Part shown: positions 47,457-55,962 of the stretch, piece after piece | How the letters are laid out: every line of letters starts with the position of its first letter | Numbering within the stretch: position 1 is the first letter of the stretch | Assembly: GCA_019510435.1 (NCBI GenBank) | Contig: JAEKKJ010000026.1 | Location: forward strand, 1-55,993 | Length of the DNA: 55,993 nucleotides | From: Caulobacterales bacterium | GTDB lineage: Bacteria > Pseudomonadota > Alphaproteobacteria > Caulobacterales > Caulobacteraceae | Reading direction: 5' to 3' | The notes under the pieces: generated by a model | The model's database searches: none | What the model saw: only the letters and a program-made list of their open reading frames with translations | Told to the model about the DNA's origin: nothing | Position numbers and translations under genes: made by a program

Positions 47457-48650
47457 TCAGGCAAGGGCGGCGGCGATGCGGGCGGCGAGCCGTCTGGCCA
47501 CCTCGCCCTTGGCCAGGCGCTCCCATCGCTCGATTCCATCCTTGGAGACGATAGCCACGGCGTTGTCGTCGCCGCCCATCGTGCCCGCCACGCTGACGTC
47601 GTTGGCGACGATCCAGTCGCAGCCCTTCTTCGCCAGCTTGGCCCTGGCGTGGGCCTCGACGTCGTCGGTCTCGGCGGCGAAGCCCACCACCAGCCGCGGC
47701 CGCGTCGAAGCCCGCGACAGGGTGGCCAGGATGTCCGGGTTCTCCACCAGCGCGATCGCGGGCGGGCCGCCGGCGCCCTTCTTGATCTTGCCGGCGCCGA
47801 CGCTCTGCGGCCGCCAGTCGGCGACGGCCGCCACGCAGACGGCGATGTCGGCGGGGTGCGCAGCCTCGCAGGCGGCGAGCATCTCGCGGGCGCTCTCCAC
47901 ATCCACGCGCCGCACCCCGGGCGGGGCGGCCAGCGCGGTGGGGCCGCTCACCAGGGTCACCTCGGCGCCCAGGGCCGCGAGCGCGCCGGCGATGGCGTAG
48001 CCCTGCTTGCCCGAGGAGCGGTTGGTGAGCACCCGCACCGGATCGATGGCCTCGGCGGTGGGGCCGGCGGTGACGATGGCGCGCCGCCCCGCGAGCGGCC
48101 GCGGCGCGGGCCCGGCCAGGGCCGCCTGGATTGCCGCGAAGATCGTGGTCGGCTCGGCCATGCGGCCGGGGCCGAACTCGCCGCAGGCCATGGCGCCCTC
48201 GTCGGGCCCCACGAACAGCACCCCGTCCGCCTTCAGCCGGGCGAGGTTCCGCTGGGTGGCCGCATGCTCCCACATGCGCACGTTCATGGCCGGCGCCATC
48301 AGCACCGGCTTGTCGGTGGCCAGCAGGGTGGTGGAGGCCAGGTCGCTGGCCAGGCCATTGGCGGCCTTGGCCATCAGGTCCGCGGTGGCCGGCGCCACTA
48401 CCACCAGGTCGGCGGAGCGGGAGAGCTCGATGTGGCCCATCTCGGCTTCGTCGGTGAGCGAGAAGAGCTCGGAATAGACCTTGTCCTCGGCCAGGGCCGA
48501 GAGGCTGAGGGGCGTGACGAACTCCGACCCCGCGCGGGTCAGGATCGGGCGCACGCCGACCCCCGCCTTGCGCAGCAGCCGGGTGAGCTCCAGCGCCTTG
48601 TAGGCCGCGATGCCGCCGCCGACGATCAGGAGGATGCGCTTGTCGTTCAA
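47457..48650 (-). CDS. coaBC: Bifunctional phosphopantothenoylcysteine decarboxylase/synthetase
   Basis: 397 residues. The CoaC flavodoxin-like half has LLIVGGGIAAYKALELTRLL, GHIELSRSADLVVVAPATA (catalytic His), APAMNVRMW (PxMN motif) and GAMACGEFGPGRM (catalytic Cys). The CoaB half has VTAGPTAEAIDPVRVLTNRS and VVGFAAETDD. It makes 4'-phosphopantetheine for coenzyme A. It starts at TTG 48650 (LNDKRILL), with no nearby ATG or GTG in frame. Its stop precedes the dut start by 13 nt. Confidence 0.94.
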   Translation of the reverse strand: MNDKRILLIVGGGIAAYKALELTRLLRKAGVGVRPILTRAGSEFVTPLSLSALAEDKVYSELFSLTDEAEMGHIELSRSADLVVVAPATADLMAKAANGLASDLASTTLLATDKPVLMAPAMNVRMWEHAATQRNLARLKADGVLFVGPDEGAMACGEFGPGRMAEPTTIFAAIQAALAGPAPRPLAGRRAIVTAGPTAEAIDPVRVLTNRSSGKQGYAIAGALAALGAEVTLVSGPTALAAPPGVRRVDVESAREMLAACEAAHPADIAVCVAAVADWRPQSVGAGKIKKGAGGPPAIALVENPDILATLSRASTRPRLVVGFAAETDDVEAHARAKLAKKGCDWIVANDVSVAGTMGGDDNAVAIVSKDGIERWERLAKGEVARRLAARIAAALA

Positions 48651-48768
48651 GGCCGGGCCCGCCCTCTGAAGAGGGCCTGGATGTAGGCCATCGAAGGGGA
48701 CTCGACAAACCTGCGTCGTTGTGTTCCTTCTTTGTTCCAAGCTCAACCGTAGATGGGGGACATCGGCG

Positions 48769-49347
48769 ATGTCTGCTTTGAAGTTCATTTGGCTGGGATC
48801 GATCTGCGCGGCGACGGCGCTCGCCCTGGCGGCCTGCGACAATGGCCCCTCGGCCGTGGCGCACAAGCAGGCCGCCGGGACCCAGATGGCGGCGAACAGC
48901 GACGGCGACACCGCCAGCTATCCCAGCCGTTCGTCGGGCGGCTCGTCCTACGACCAGCCGCGGGACGACCACCGCAAGGACCCGGTGAAGCTGGTGGACG
49001 GCAAGCCCATGTGGTCGGCCAGCAAGCGGTTCTCCGCCGAGGAGAATGCCGAACGGGCCTTCGAGCGCAACGGCAAGGACTTCGGCGCCGGCTCGCTGGA
49101 CGCCTTCGTGCAGAAGGCCCATGCCTTCGTGGCCCACCCGCCCAAGGGCACACTCACCTACACCCGCAAGAACGGGGACACCCTGTTCTACGACCCCAAG
49201 GGCAACGTCTTCGCCGTGGCCAGCAAGGACGGCGCGCCGCGCACCATGTTCAAGCCCGACGACGGCCCGACCTACTGGGAAGAGCAGAAAACCCGCGAGG
49301 AGAAGCGCCAGGCCTCGCGCCGGCGGGGCAGCAACGACGAGGCCTAG
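48769..49347 (+). CDS. Lipoprotein of unknown function with charged C-terminal domain
   Basis: 192 residues. A lipoprotein signal (lipobox LAAC, Cys at about 24) is followed by a Ser/Gly/Asp-rich linker and a C-terminal domain of about 115 residues. The domain has FSAEENAERAFERNGKDFGA, LDAFVQKAHAFVAHPPKG and TYTRKNGDTLFYDPKGNVFA, then PRTMFKPDDGPTYWEEQ. By memory this pattern resembles small nuclease-like domains found at the ends of polymorphic toxins, but I cannot confirm it. No immunity-type gene is adjacent. ATG 48769 has GGGGA 7-8 nt upstream. Convergent with ubiB. Confidence 0.72.
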   Translation: MSALKFIWLGSICAATALALAACDNGPSAVAHKQAAGTQMAANSDGDTASYPSRSSGGSSYDQPRDDHRKDPVKLVDGKPMWSASKRFSAEENAERAFERNGKDFGAGSLDAFVQKAHAFVAHPPKGTLTYTRKNGDTLFYDPKGNVFAVASKDGAPRTMFKPDDGPTYWEEQKTREEKRQASRRRGSNDEA

Positions 49348-49359
49348 GCCCGGGCGCGC

Positions 49360-50856
49360 CTAGCGCCACCACGTTCCCAGCAGGAACGCGGCGGCGGCCG
49401 CCAGCACGCCCAGGGTGAACCACAGCGGGGCGCTCCCGCGCCGGGGCGTCTCGGTGGCCACGACCACCGGGGCCGGCTGGGCCAGCCGGGCGATGTTGCG
49501 CAGGGCGCGCTCGGCCTCGCCGGCCAGCTGCCGCACCCGGCTCACGGGCGAGAGCTCGCGGGCGATCCAGCGGCGCACCACCGGCTCGGAGGCGGCCCAG
49601 ATGTCGTGCTGCGGGTCGATCCGGCGGGCCACGCCCTCCACCGTCATCATGGTCTTCTGCAAGAGGACCAGTTCGGGGCGCAGGCGCATCTCGAAGAGGG
49701 CGGTGATCTCGAACAGCTGGGTCAGCACCCGGCTCATGGCCACCGCGTTGGCGAACCGGCCGAACACCGGCTCGCCCACCGCCCGCAGCGCCTGGGCGAA
49801 CGCGGCCACGCTGTGGTGGGCGGGCACATAGCCGGCGTCGAAGTGCACCTGGGCCACCCGCTCGTAATCGCGCTGCAGGAAGCCCCACAGGATCTCGGCC
49901 AGGTAGCGCCGCTCGGTGGGGCCCAGGCGCCCGATGATGCCGTAGTCCACCGCCTGCAGGACCGCCGGCGCGGCGGCGAACAGGTTGCCCTCGTGCAGGT
50001 CGGCGTGGAAGACGCCATGGTCCAGCGCCTGGGCCAGGAAGGCCCGGGTCAGGTTGTCGGCCAGGGTCTTGCGGTCCAGGCCGGGCTGCTCCAGTGCCGC
50101 GGCGTCCGAGAGCGGCATGCCGGCCGCCCACTCCATGGTCAGCACCCGCTTGCCGACCCCGTCCCAGACCACCCTCGGCGCGGCCATGTAGCCGTCGCGG
50201 GCCATCACCTCGGTCAGCTCGTCGGCGCCGGCGGCCTCCAGCCGCAGGTCCAGCTCCAGCTCGGTGGCGCGGATCACCGTGGTGGCGAACTTCAGCGGCT
50301 CCAGGCGGCGGGCCGCCGGAGCCCAGCGCTCGACCAAGCGCGCGGCCAGCATCAGCACCGCCGAGTCCGCCGCCACCCGCCGTTCGATCCCAGGCCGCAG
50401 CACCTTCACCGCCACCCGCCGGCCGTCCAGCAGCAGGGCGTCGTGCGCCTGGGCCAGGGAGGCGGCGGCCACCGGCTCACCGAACGCCGTGAAGACCTCT
50501 TCCACCGGCCGGCCGAGCTCCTGGGCGACCTGGGCGCGGGCGATGGTGGTGGGAAACGGCGGCAGGCGGTCCTTCAGATGCCCCAGGTCCTCGGCGAAGG
50601 CGCGCCCGAAGATGTCGCCGCGGGTGGAGAGCAGCTGGCCCAGCTTGATCGCCACCGGTCCCATGCCCTCCAGCGACCGCGCCAGCCGCTCGCCGGGCCG
50701 TCCGCCCCGCCGGCTGGCGAAGAGCCGCAGGGCCCGGCCCATCAGCCGCACGCTCGAGGAATAGAAGGCGTCCAGCTCGCGCGGCAGCAGGGCGTCATTG
50801 CGGACCAGGGTCCAGCCGGCCCCGATCAGCCGCAGATAGGCGCCGCCGGAAGCCAC
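49360..50856 (-). CDS. ubiB: UbiB, ABC1/ADCK-type ubiquinone biosynthesis kinase-like protein
   Basis: 498 residues. The family-specific KxGQ motif is present (VAIKLGQLLSTRGD), with the kinase-like core AVKVLRPGI, FHADLHEGNLF (catalytic-loop equivalent) and VDYGIIGRL. Two membrane helices close the C-terminus (PLWFTLGVLAAAAAFLLG). UbiB is an atypical ATPase needed for aerobic ubiquinone synthesis. GTG 50856 is the start, 6 nt after the ubiE stop, so the pair is coupled. Confidence 0.94.
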   Translation of the reverse strand: MASGGAYLRLIGAGWTLVRNDALLPRELDAFYSSSVRLMGRALRLFASRRGGRPGERLARSLEGMGPVAIKLGQLLSTRGDIFGRAFAEDLGHLKDRLPPFPTTIARAQVAQELGRPVEEVFTAFGEPVAAASLAQAHDALLLDGRRVAVKVLRPGIERRVAADSAVLMLAARLVERWAPAARRLEPLKFATTVIRATELELDLRLEAAGADELTEVMARDGYMAAPRVVWDGVGKRVLTMEWAAGMPLSDAAALEQPGLDRKTLADNLTRAFLAQALDHGVFHADLHEGNLFAAAPAVLQAVDYGIIGRLGPTERRYLAEILWGFLQRDYERVAQVHFDAGYVPAHHSVAAFAQALRAVGEPVFGRFANAVAMSRVLTQLFEITALFEMRLRPELVLLQKTMMTVEGVARRIDPQHDIWAASEPVVRRWIARELSPVSRVRQLAGEAERALRNIARLAQPAPVVVATETPRRGSAPLWFTLGVLAAAAAFLLGTWWR

Positions 50857-50862
50857 GGGCGC

Positions 50863-51621
50863 CTAGATCGCCCGGCCGGTGTGCAGCGCCGCGACGCCGC
50901 CGGAATAGTTGGTCCAGGCCACCTGGGAGAAGCCCGCCTCGCCCATCATGCCTGCGAACCGGCGCTGGTCGGGAAACCGGCGGATGCTCTCCACCAGGTA
51001 CTGGTAGCTCTCCCGGTCCTGGGCGACCCGCGCGCCGATCTCCGGGATCACCTTGAAGGAATAGGCGTCGTAGGCCGCACGCAGCGCCTCGGTGACGGGG
51101 CGCGAGAACTCCAGGCAGAGGAACCGCCCGCCCGGGCGCAGCACCCGCCGCGCCTCCTTCAGCGCGCCCACGATGTCGGTGACGTTGCGGATCCCGAAAC
51201 TGATCACATAGGCGTCCGCCGAGGCGTCCGGCAGCGGCAGCGCTTGCGCGTCGCCCACGGCCCAGCAGATCTCCGGCATGCCGCCCCGCTGGCGACCGGC
51301 CTCGATCATCTCGCCGTTGTAGTCGATCACGAACACGCGGGCGTCGGCCCCGCCGCGGCGCTCCTGCGCGCGCCGCGCCATGCGGGCGAAGCGGCGCGCC
51401 ATGTCCCCGGTGCCGCCCGCCACGTCCAGGATGGTCTCGCCGGGCTGAGGGTTGAGCCGCGCGGCCACGGCGTCCTTCCAGAGCCGGTGCACGCCCGCGC
51501 TCATCAGGTCGTTCATCAGGTCGTAGCGGCGCGCCACGCGGTCGAACACGCCCCGCACCATGCCGGCCTTCTCGGCGGCGTCGACATCGCGGAAGCCGAA
51601 GGTGGCGGAAGGTCCGGTCAT
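50863..51621 (-). CDS. ubiE: Ubiquinone/menaquinone biosynthesis C-methyltransferase UbiE
   Basis: 252 residues. The N-terminal signature is KAGMVRGVFDRVARRYDLMN, followed by the SAM motif ILDVAGGTGDMARRFARM, GDAQALPLPDASADAY, FGIRNV and GGRFLCLEFSRP, all typical of UbiE. It methylates the quinone ring in ubiquinone biosynthesis. ATG 51621 is the start; no strong SD is visible. It begins the ubiE-ubiB transcript. Confidence 0.96.
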   Translation of the reverse strand: MTGPSATFGFRDVDAAEKAGMVRGVFDRVARRYDLMNDLMSAGVHRLWKDAVAARLNPQPGETILDVAGGTGDMARRFARMARRAQERRGGADARVFVIDYNGEMIEAGRQRGGMPEICWAVGDAQALPLPDASADAYVISFGIRNVTDIVGALKEARRVLRPGGRFLCLEFSRPVTEALRAAYDAYSFKVIPEIGARVAQDRESYQYLVESIRRFPDQRRFAGMMGEAGFSQVAWTNYSGGVAALHTGRAI

Positions 51622-51692
51622 GGCGGGCGTTCTAGCGGCGAAGGAGCCCGGGCGTAAGGGGGAGGCGGGGCGGTTGGGGGCCCACCACCAAC

Positions 51693-51862
51693 CCACCCCC
51701 GGTGTCATCCCGGTTTCGGCGCAGCCGAAGACCGGGACCCATTGGGCTCCGAGGCGGTGGAGGATCGCGGCGTCGCGCGCACACGTCTTCCCCCGCGCGG
51801 CGCTGAATGGGTCCCGGTCTTTCGCCTGGGGCGAAAACCGGGATGACACCGGTGGGGGGTGG
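51693..51862. repeat. Long intergenic inverted repeat (GGTGTCATCCCGG type)
   Basis: The left arm (51693-51742, GGTGTCATCCCGGTTTCGGC, ending AGACCGGGACCCATT) pairs with the right arm (51806-51862) around a 63-nt centre. Each arm has a mini-hairpin: TTCGGC-gca-GCCGAA (51715-51729) and TTTCGCC-tgg-GGCGAAA (51820-51836). The TGTCATCCCGG/CCGGGACCCA words match a palindrome family I recall from many alphaproteobacterial genomes. Confidence 0.88.
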
Positions 51863-51932
51863 ATGAGGTGCTGCGCGAAGGCGCCGGCCGCCCCGCGGCC
51901 CACCCCAGCTTAAATCTCATGGCGGCCAGTCT

Positions 51933-52025
51933 GCCTCGGGGCCTGGCGATCTCAAGGACGGCCCGCAGGGCCGCCGCCGGGCGGCGCGCCAAAGGCGCGT
52001 CCTTGACATCGCCAGGCCCCGAGGC
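51933..52025. repeat. Near-perfect 28-nt inverted repeat with structured loop
   Basis: The arm GCCTCGGGGCCTGGCGAT followed by CTCAAGGACG (51933-51960) pairs with 51998-52025 at 27 of 28 positions. The 37-nt GC-rich centre can itself form hairpins (GGCCCGCAGGGCC and GGCGCGCC words). It differs in sequence from the other long repeats in the window. Function unknown. Confidence 0.85.
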
Positions 52026-52130
52026 TCGCATCTACCGCGAGATTTATGCCCGGTCCCCATCGGGACGATGGGTCTCGCGAGCGGACTCCGGGGAGGTCTG
52101 AGAGGGGTGGATTGCGGACGTTGGTCTCGC

Positions 52131-52721
52131 CTAGCGCCTCTGCGACTGCCGGCGCTTCACCCTAAGAAGGTCTGAATAGAACTTCGCGTCTTCTACCCCG
52201 CCGCGCACTACTGCTTGTCTCGCGAGACGCAGCATGGCTCGGCTTATGCCCGACCTTTCGCAACTAATTAGGTAGACAATCTGTCGGTGCGTATCTGCCG
52301 GGGACTTTCTGGCATCTCTTTCCGATCTCCCCAACGAATGATTTGGGTCACATGTGGCTGGCGACGCCCACTCGCTGTTACTGAGCTCGAATCGAAACTC
52401 CAGGAGAATCCTCAGGTATTCGTTCTCGTCTACCTTGCCTCCCAGGACTGCGGCGGCCTCACCCCACTTCACTAGTCCCGGCTGATAGTCGCCACTGACG
52501 CAATCCCAGTAGTAGCTCCGCAACTTTCTGGCGCTCGACAGATCGCCACGATGGGCCAGCGCCTGAGCGCTGTTGACGTTGAGAACACAGACGGGATTGA
52601 TCGACGTGGGTTCTCTGGAAGAGTCGAGGACCTGCTGCAGTGGCGGCTTCGCTTGCGATTGCGATGCCACCGCGAGCAGCGCAATGGCGACACCGAAACG
52701 GGGTCTGGCAAGAATTCTCAT
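52131..52721 (-). CDS. Secreted four-cysteine protein of unknown function
   Basis: 196 residues with a signal peptide (about 1-24, SQSQA-K). The mature protein has four cysteines (NPVCVLN, YYWDCVSGD, PATCDPN, LISCERSG), so two disulfides are possible, and is otherwise helical (NSAQALAHRGDLSSARKL resembles a helical-repeat segment). No family recognised. GC content is clearly below that of neighbours: the line at 52261-52320 has 29 of 60 G+C. It is transcribed after the 174-residue gene, 34 nt downstream. Confidence 0.7.
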   Translation of the reverse strand: MRILARPRFGVAIALLAVASQSQAKPPLQQVLDSSREPTSINPVCVLNVNSAQALAHRGDLSSARKLRSYYWDCVSGDYQPGLVKWGEAAAVLGGKVDENEYLRILLEFRFELSNSEWASPATCDPNHSLGRSERDARKSPADTHRQIVYLISCERSGISRAMLRLARQAVVRGGVEDAKFYSDLLRVKRRQSQRR

Positions 52722-52755
52722 CTGAACCTTCTACCGGCCTACGGTTGAACGTCCG

Positions 52756-53280
52756 CTACACGGCCACTTCGCCGAACCAATTCCAAGCGCGCATAGTCAT
52801 CCCTTCGCCAAACACTTTCCTTGAATATGCGAGGGCTTCGGCCAGCCGATCAGTCGGGACCCAACCGTTGCTGTGTCGCTGACCCCCTGCGTCATAGCTT
52901 GTTGTGTCGCACACTTCGCCGCGCAGGACGCTCGCCGTCTGCTCAGCACTGTCATGCGCAATTCGAAGCTCAAGCTTTCGGCCGGAGAGCCTTTTGGGGA
53001 AGAAGTGCGTGCGACCGAAGTGCTGGTGGGAAGTCCGGGTCGAGAGAACAACTTCTTCCGGGATGATCGAGGCCCACAGGGAACCGATTTCCGAGACGGG
53101 GGTGTCCCATCTGAAGATGAGGTAACCCGTCTCGCTTCGCTCGACGCTCGCGGGATCAGGCAGCGCCAGGGCGCAAGCGGCCAGCACAAAAGATCGTTCG
53201 AGAAAGCTGAGCGGTTCGTAGGCGGATGCCAATGCCGCCAGCTTCTCCGAGCTCTCAGAACCGTCATCTGACCCGGTCAT
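52756..53280 (-). CDS. Cytoplasmic protein of unknown function, 174 residues
   Basis: No signal peptide; ATG 53280 is preceded by TGGGG. The N-terminus is acidic and helical (MTGSDDGSESSEKLAALASA) and includes a hydrophobic helix (RSFVLAACALALPDP). The rest is mixed, with GSLWASIIPEEVVLS, FFPKRLSGRKLELRIAHD and a conserved-looking C-terminus (MTMRAWNWFGEVAV). It matches no family I know. GC is lower than in neighbours (36 of 60 at 52861-52920). It leads a two-gene unit with the secreted four-cysteine protein inside the otherwise conserved ubiE-mutM cluster. Confidence 0.65.
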   Translation of the reverse strand: MTGSDDGSESSEKLAALASAYEPLSFLERSFVLAACALALPDPASVERSETGYLIFRWDTPVSEIGSLWASIIPEEVVLSTRTSHQHFGRTHFFPKRLSGRKLELRIAHDSAEQTASVLRGEVCDTTSYDAGGQRHSNGWVPTDRLAEALAYSRKVFGEGMTMRAWNWFGEVAV

Positions 53281-53426
53281 TGCCCCAGTCTGACTTGGCT
53301 CGGTGAAGGGTCCGCTAAGGGGTCGGAATCCGGCGGCGCACTCTCTGCCAACATCGGACGCTCGCAAGACGCCGCCTCTCCGCCCACCCCCTCGACGCCT
53401 CGCCCGGTCCGTGCGAACCAGCGCCC

Positions 53427-54290
53427 ATGCCTGAGTTGCCTGAAGTCGAGACCGTGCGGGGCGGGCTCGCGCCTGTTCTCGAAGGCCAGCGGCTGGCGCG
53501 GGTGGAGGCGCGGCGGCCGGACCTGCGGTTTCCGCTGCCGCCGAACTTCGTCCAGCTGCTGACCGGGGCCACGATCCAGCGGCTGGAGCGCCGCGCAAAG
53601 TACCTGATGGCCCGGCTCGACCGCGAGGACACCCTGGTCATGCACCTGGGCATGAGCGGCCGCTTCGAGATCAGCCATCCGCAGGGCGAAAGCCGGCCGG
53701 GGAATTTCCACTACGCGCCCGATCCCAACCCCAAACATGCCCACATCGTGTTCGAGACCGAGGCCGGGGTGCGGGTGACCTATTACGACCCCCGGCGGTT
53801 CGGCTACATGGCGCTCCTCAACACCGCGACCCTGCACCTGCATCCCTGGTTCGCCGGGCTGGGCCCCGAGCCCCTCGGCGAGGCCTTCGACGCCGCCCAC
53901 CTGAAGGCCGCCTTCGCCGGGCGCAAGCAGGGGCCGAAGACGCTTCTGCTGGACCAGCGGATCGTGGCCGGGCTGGGCAACATCTACGTCTGCGAGGCCC
54001 TGAACCGGGCGCGGATCTCGCCATTCAAGCCGGCCGGCGGGATCGCGGCCAAGCGCCTGCCGCCGCTGGTGGCGGCGATCAAGGACGTGCTGGGCGAGGC
54101 GATCGCCGCGGGGGGTTCGACCCTGCGCGACTTCGCCCAGGCCGACGGCGCGCTCGGCTATTTCCAGCACCGCTTCCGCACCTACGACCGCGAGGGCCAG
54201 CCCTGCCGCAACGCGGGCTGCACGGGGGTCATCGACCGGAAAGTCCAGGCGGGCCGGTCCACCTTCTTCTGCCCGGTCTGCCAGAAATGA
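53427..54290 (+). CDS. mutM: Formamidopyrimidine-DNA glycosylase
   Basis: 287 residues. N-terminal PELPEVETV provides the catalytic Pro2 and Glu3, Lys58 lies in ERRAKYL, and the C-terminal zinc finger is CRNAGC then FFCPVCQ (C-x4-C and C-x2-C, the C-x4-C form being usual in alphaproteobacteria). It excises oxidised purines such as 8-oxoguanine by a beta-elimination mechanism. Its stop overlaps the next start (ATGA), so the two genes are translationally coupled. Confidence 0.97.
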   Translation: MPELPEVETVRGGLAPVLEGQRLARVEARRPDLRFPLPPNFVQLLTGATIQRLERRAKYLMARLDREDTLVMHLGMSGRFEISHPQGESRPGNFHYAPDPNPKHAHIVFETEAGVRVTYYDPRRFGYMALLNTATLHLHPWFAGLGPEPLGEAFDAAHLKAAFAGRKQGPKTLLLDQRIVAGLGNIYVCEALNRARISPFKPAGGIAAKRLPPLVAAIKDVLGEAIAAGGSTLRDFAQADGALGYFQHRFRTYDREGQPCRNAGCTGVIDRKVQAGRSTFFCPVCQK

Positions 54291-55153
54291 GGCGCGTGTT
54301 TGCGGCGGCCCTGGCGTTCGCGCTCTTCGCCCTCGCCGCCCCGGCCCGGGCCGAGCCACCGGTCTGGGTGGTGCGGGACGCGGATTCGGAGATGGTGCTG
54401 TTCGGCTCGGTCCACGTCCTGCCGCCGGGGCTGGCCTGGCGTTCGGCCCAGGTGGACGCCGCGCTCAAGGGCGCCGACGACCTGTGGTTCGAGCTGCCCA
54501 TGGGCCCACAGAGCGAGCAGGAGGTCGCGCGCCTCGCCGGCCAGCTGGGCATCCTGCCGCCGGGCCAGTCGCTGTTCCGCCTGCTGCCGCCCAAGGACGC
54601 CCAGCGCCTGATGAAGGTGGCGGCCGCCTATGGCGTGGACAAGCTCACCCTGGACCGCATGCAGCCCTGGCTGGCTGAGGTGGCGCTCGCGGGTGCGGCG
54701 TATCGGAAGGCCGGCGCCGACGTGGACCACGGGGTGGAGGACACCCTGAACGCCGCCGCGCCGCCGGCGGTCCCGCGCCAGGCCCTGGAGACGCCAGCCG
54801 AGCAGATCGGCCTCTTTGCCCAGGCGCCGCTGAAGGCCCAGATCGCCTCGCTGCACGAGACCCTGGGCGAGCTCGCGCGCGACCCCCAGGCCTATATGAA
54901 GCTGGTGCGCGCCTGGCTGGCCGGCGACGCTCGCGGCCTGGACCGCGAGGCGCTGCAGCCCCTGCGCAAGGCCTCGCCGGAGGAGTTCCGCCGCCTGGTC
55001 AGCGATCGCAACGCCCGCTGGGTCCAGGCGCTGGACGCGCGGCTGAAGGGCCACGGCCGCACGGTGGTGGTGGTGGGCGTCGGCCACCTGGTGGGTTCCG
55101 GTGGGTTACCCGCACGGCTGCGGGCGCTTGGCTATTCGGTCACGGGGCCGTAA
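54287..55153 (+). CDS. TraB/GumN family protein
   Basis: 288 residues with a signal peptide (about 1-21, PARAE). TraB/GumN motifs are both present: the N-terminal GxxH (LFGSVHVLPPG) and the C-terminal GxxH (VVGVGHLVGSGG), with the intervening acidic segment ADDLWFELPMG. Some TraB-fold proteins are metal-dependent proteases or hydrolases; the function of this bacterial group is not settled. Starts inside the mutM stop by 4-nt overlap. Confidence 0.88.
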   Translation: MRRVFAAALAFALFALAAPARAEPPVWVVRDADSEMVLFGSVHVLPPGLAWRSAQVDAALKGADDLWFELPMGPQSEQEVARLAGQLGILPPGQSLFRLLPPKDAQRLMKVAAAYGVDKLTLDRMQPWLAEVALAGAAYRKAGADVDHGVEDTLNAAAPPAVPRQALETPAEQIGLFAQAPLKAQIASLHETLGELARDPQAYMKLVRAWLAGDARGLDREALQPLRKASPEEFRRLVSDRNARWVQALDARLKGHGRTVVVVGVGHLVGSGGLPARLRALGYSVTGP

Positions 55154-55182
55154 GCGCTGACCGGGAAGCACCGGAGCGCCGC

Positions 55183-55962
55183 ATGTCCTACCAGACCCTG
55201 ATCGTCGAGACGCCGCAGGCCGGCGTCACCCTGATCCGCCTGAACCGTCCCGAGGCGCTGAACGCGCTGAACAGCCAGCTTCTGGGCGAGCTCTCCGACG
55301 CGTTGGACCAGGCCGAGGCCGACGAGGACGTCCGCTGCGTGGTGCTGACGGGCTCGGAACGCGCCTTCGCCGCCGGGGCCGACATCAAGGAGATGGCCGA
55401 CAAGTCCTACGCCCAGATGTTCGCCTCCAACTTCTTCGCCGCCGCCGGGCAGCGGATGGAGCGGTTCAGGAAGCCGGTGATCGCCGCGGTTGCGGGCTAT
55501 GCCCTGGGCGGCGGCTGCGAGCTGGCCATGCTGTGCGACTTCATCATCGCCGCGGAGACCGCCAAGTTCGGCCAGCCGGAGATCAACCTCGGCGTCATGC
55601 CCGGCATCGGCGGCACCCAGCGCCTCCCGCGGGCGGTGGGCAAGGCCAAGGCCATGGACATGGTCCTGACCGCCCGGATGATGGACGCCGCGGAGGCCGA
55701 GCGCGCGGGCCTGGTCAGCCGCGTGGTCGCCGCCGACAAGCTGATGGACGAGGCCCTGGCCGCGGCCGGCAAGATCGCCGCCCAGTCGCCGCTGGCGGTG
55801 ATGATGAACAAGGAACTGGTCAACGCGGCCTTCGAGACCACCCTGGCCACGGGGGTCACCATGGAGCGGCGCCTGTTCCACTCCCTCTTCGCCTTCGAGG
55901 ACCAGAAGGAAGGCATGGCCGCCTTCGTCGACAAGCGTAAGCCGGCGTTCAAGGGCAAGTAG
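55183..55962 (+). CDS. Enoyl-CoA hydratase
   Basis: 259 residues of the crotonase family. The oxyanion-hole stretch is AFAAGADIKEMADKS, the first catalytic Glu is in ALGGGCELAMLCDFII, and the second in AKFGQPEINLGVMPGIGGTQ, both matching the two glutamates of true enoyl-CoA hydratases. It hydrates trans-2-enoyl-CoA in beta-oxidation. ATG 55183 follows GGAG by about 6 nt. In Caulobacter this gene precedes rpsT and dnaA; the window ends 31 bp after its stop. Confidence 0.95.
   Translation: MSYQTLIVETPQAGVTLIRLNRPEALNALNSQLLGELSDALDQAEADEDVRCVVLTGSERAFAAGADIKEMADKSYAQMFASNFFAAAGQRMERFRKPVIAAVAGYALGGGCELAMLCDFIIAAETAKFGQPEINLGVMPGIGGTQRLPRAVGKAKAMDMVLTARMMDAAEAERAGLVSRVVAADKLMDEALAAAGKIAAQSPLAVMMNKELVNAAFETTLATGVTMERRLFHSLFAFEDQKEGMAAFVDKRKPAFKGK

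Larger units (their letters stand above)
51622..52130. other. 509-bp intergenic region filled by two inverted-repeat elements
   Basis: No coding gene is convincing here. The region holds the ubiE promoter next to 51621, then the long inverted repeat 51693-51862 and the second one 51933-52025 (separate entries). The remaining about 100 bp up to 52130 shows nothing recognisable except the stop of the next minus-strand gene at its right edge. Confidence 0.6.
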
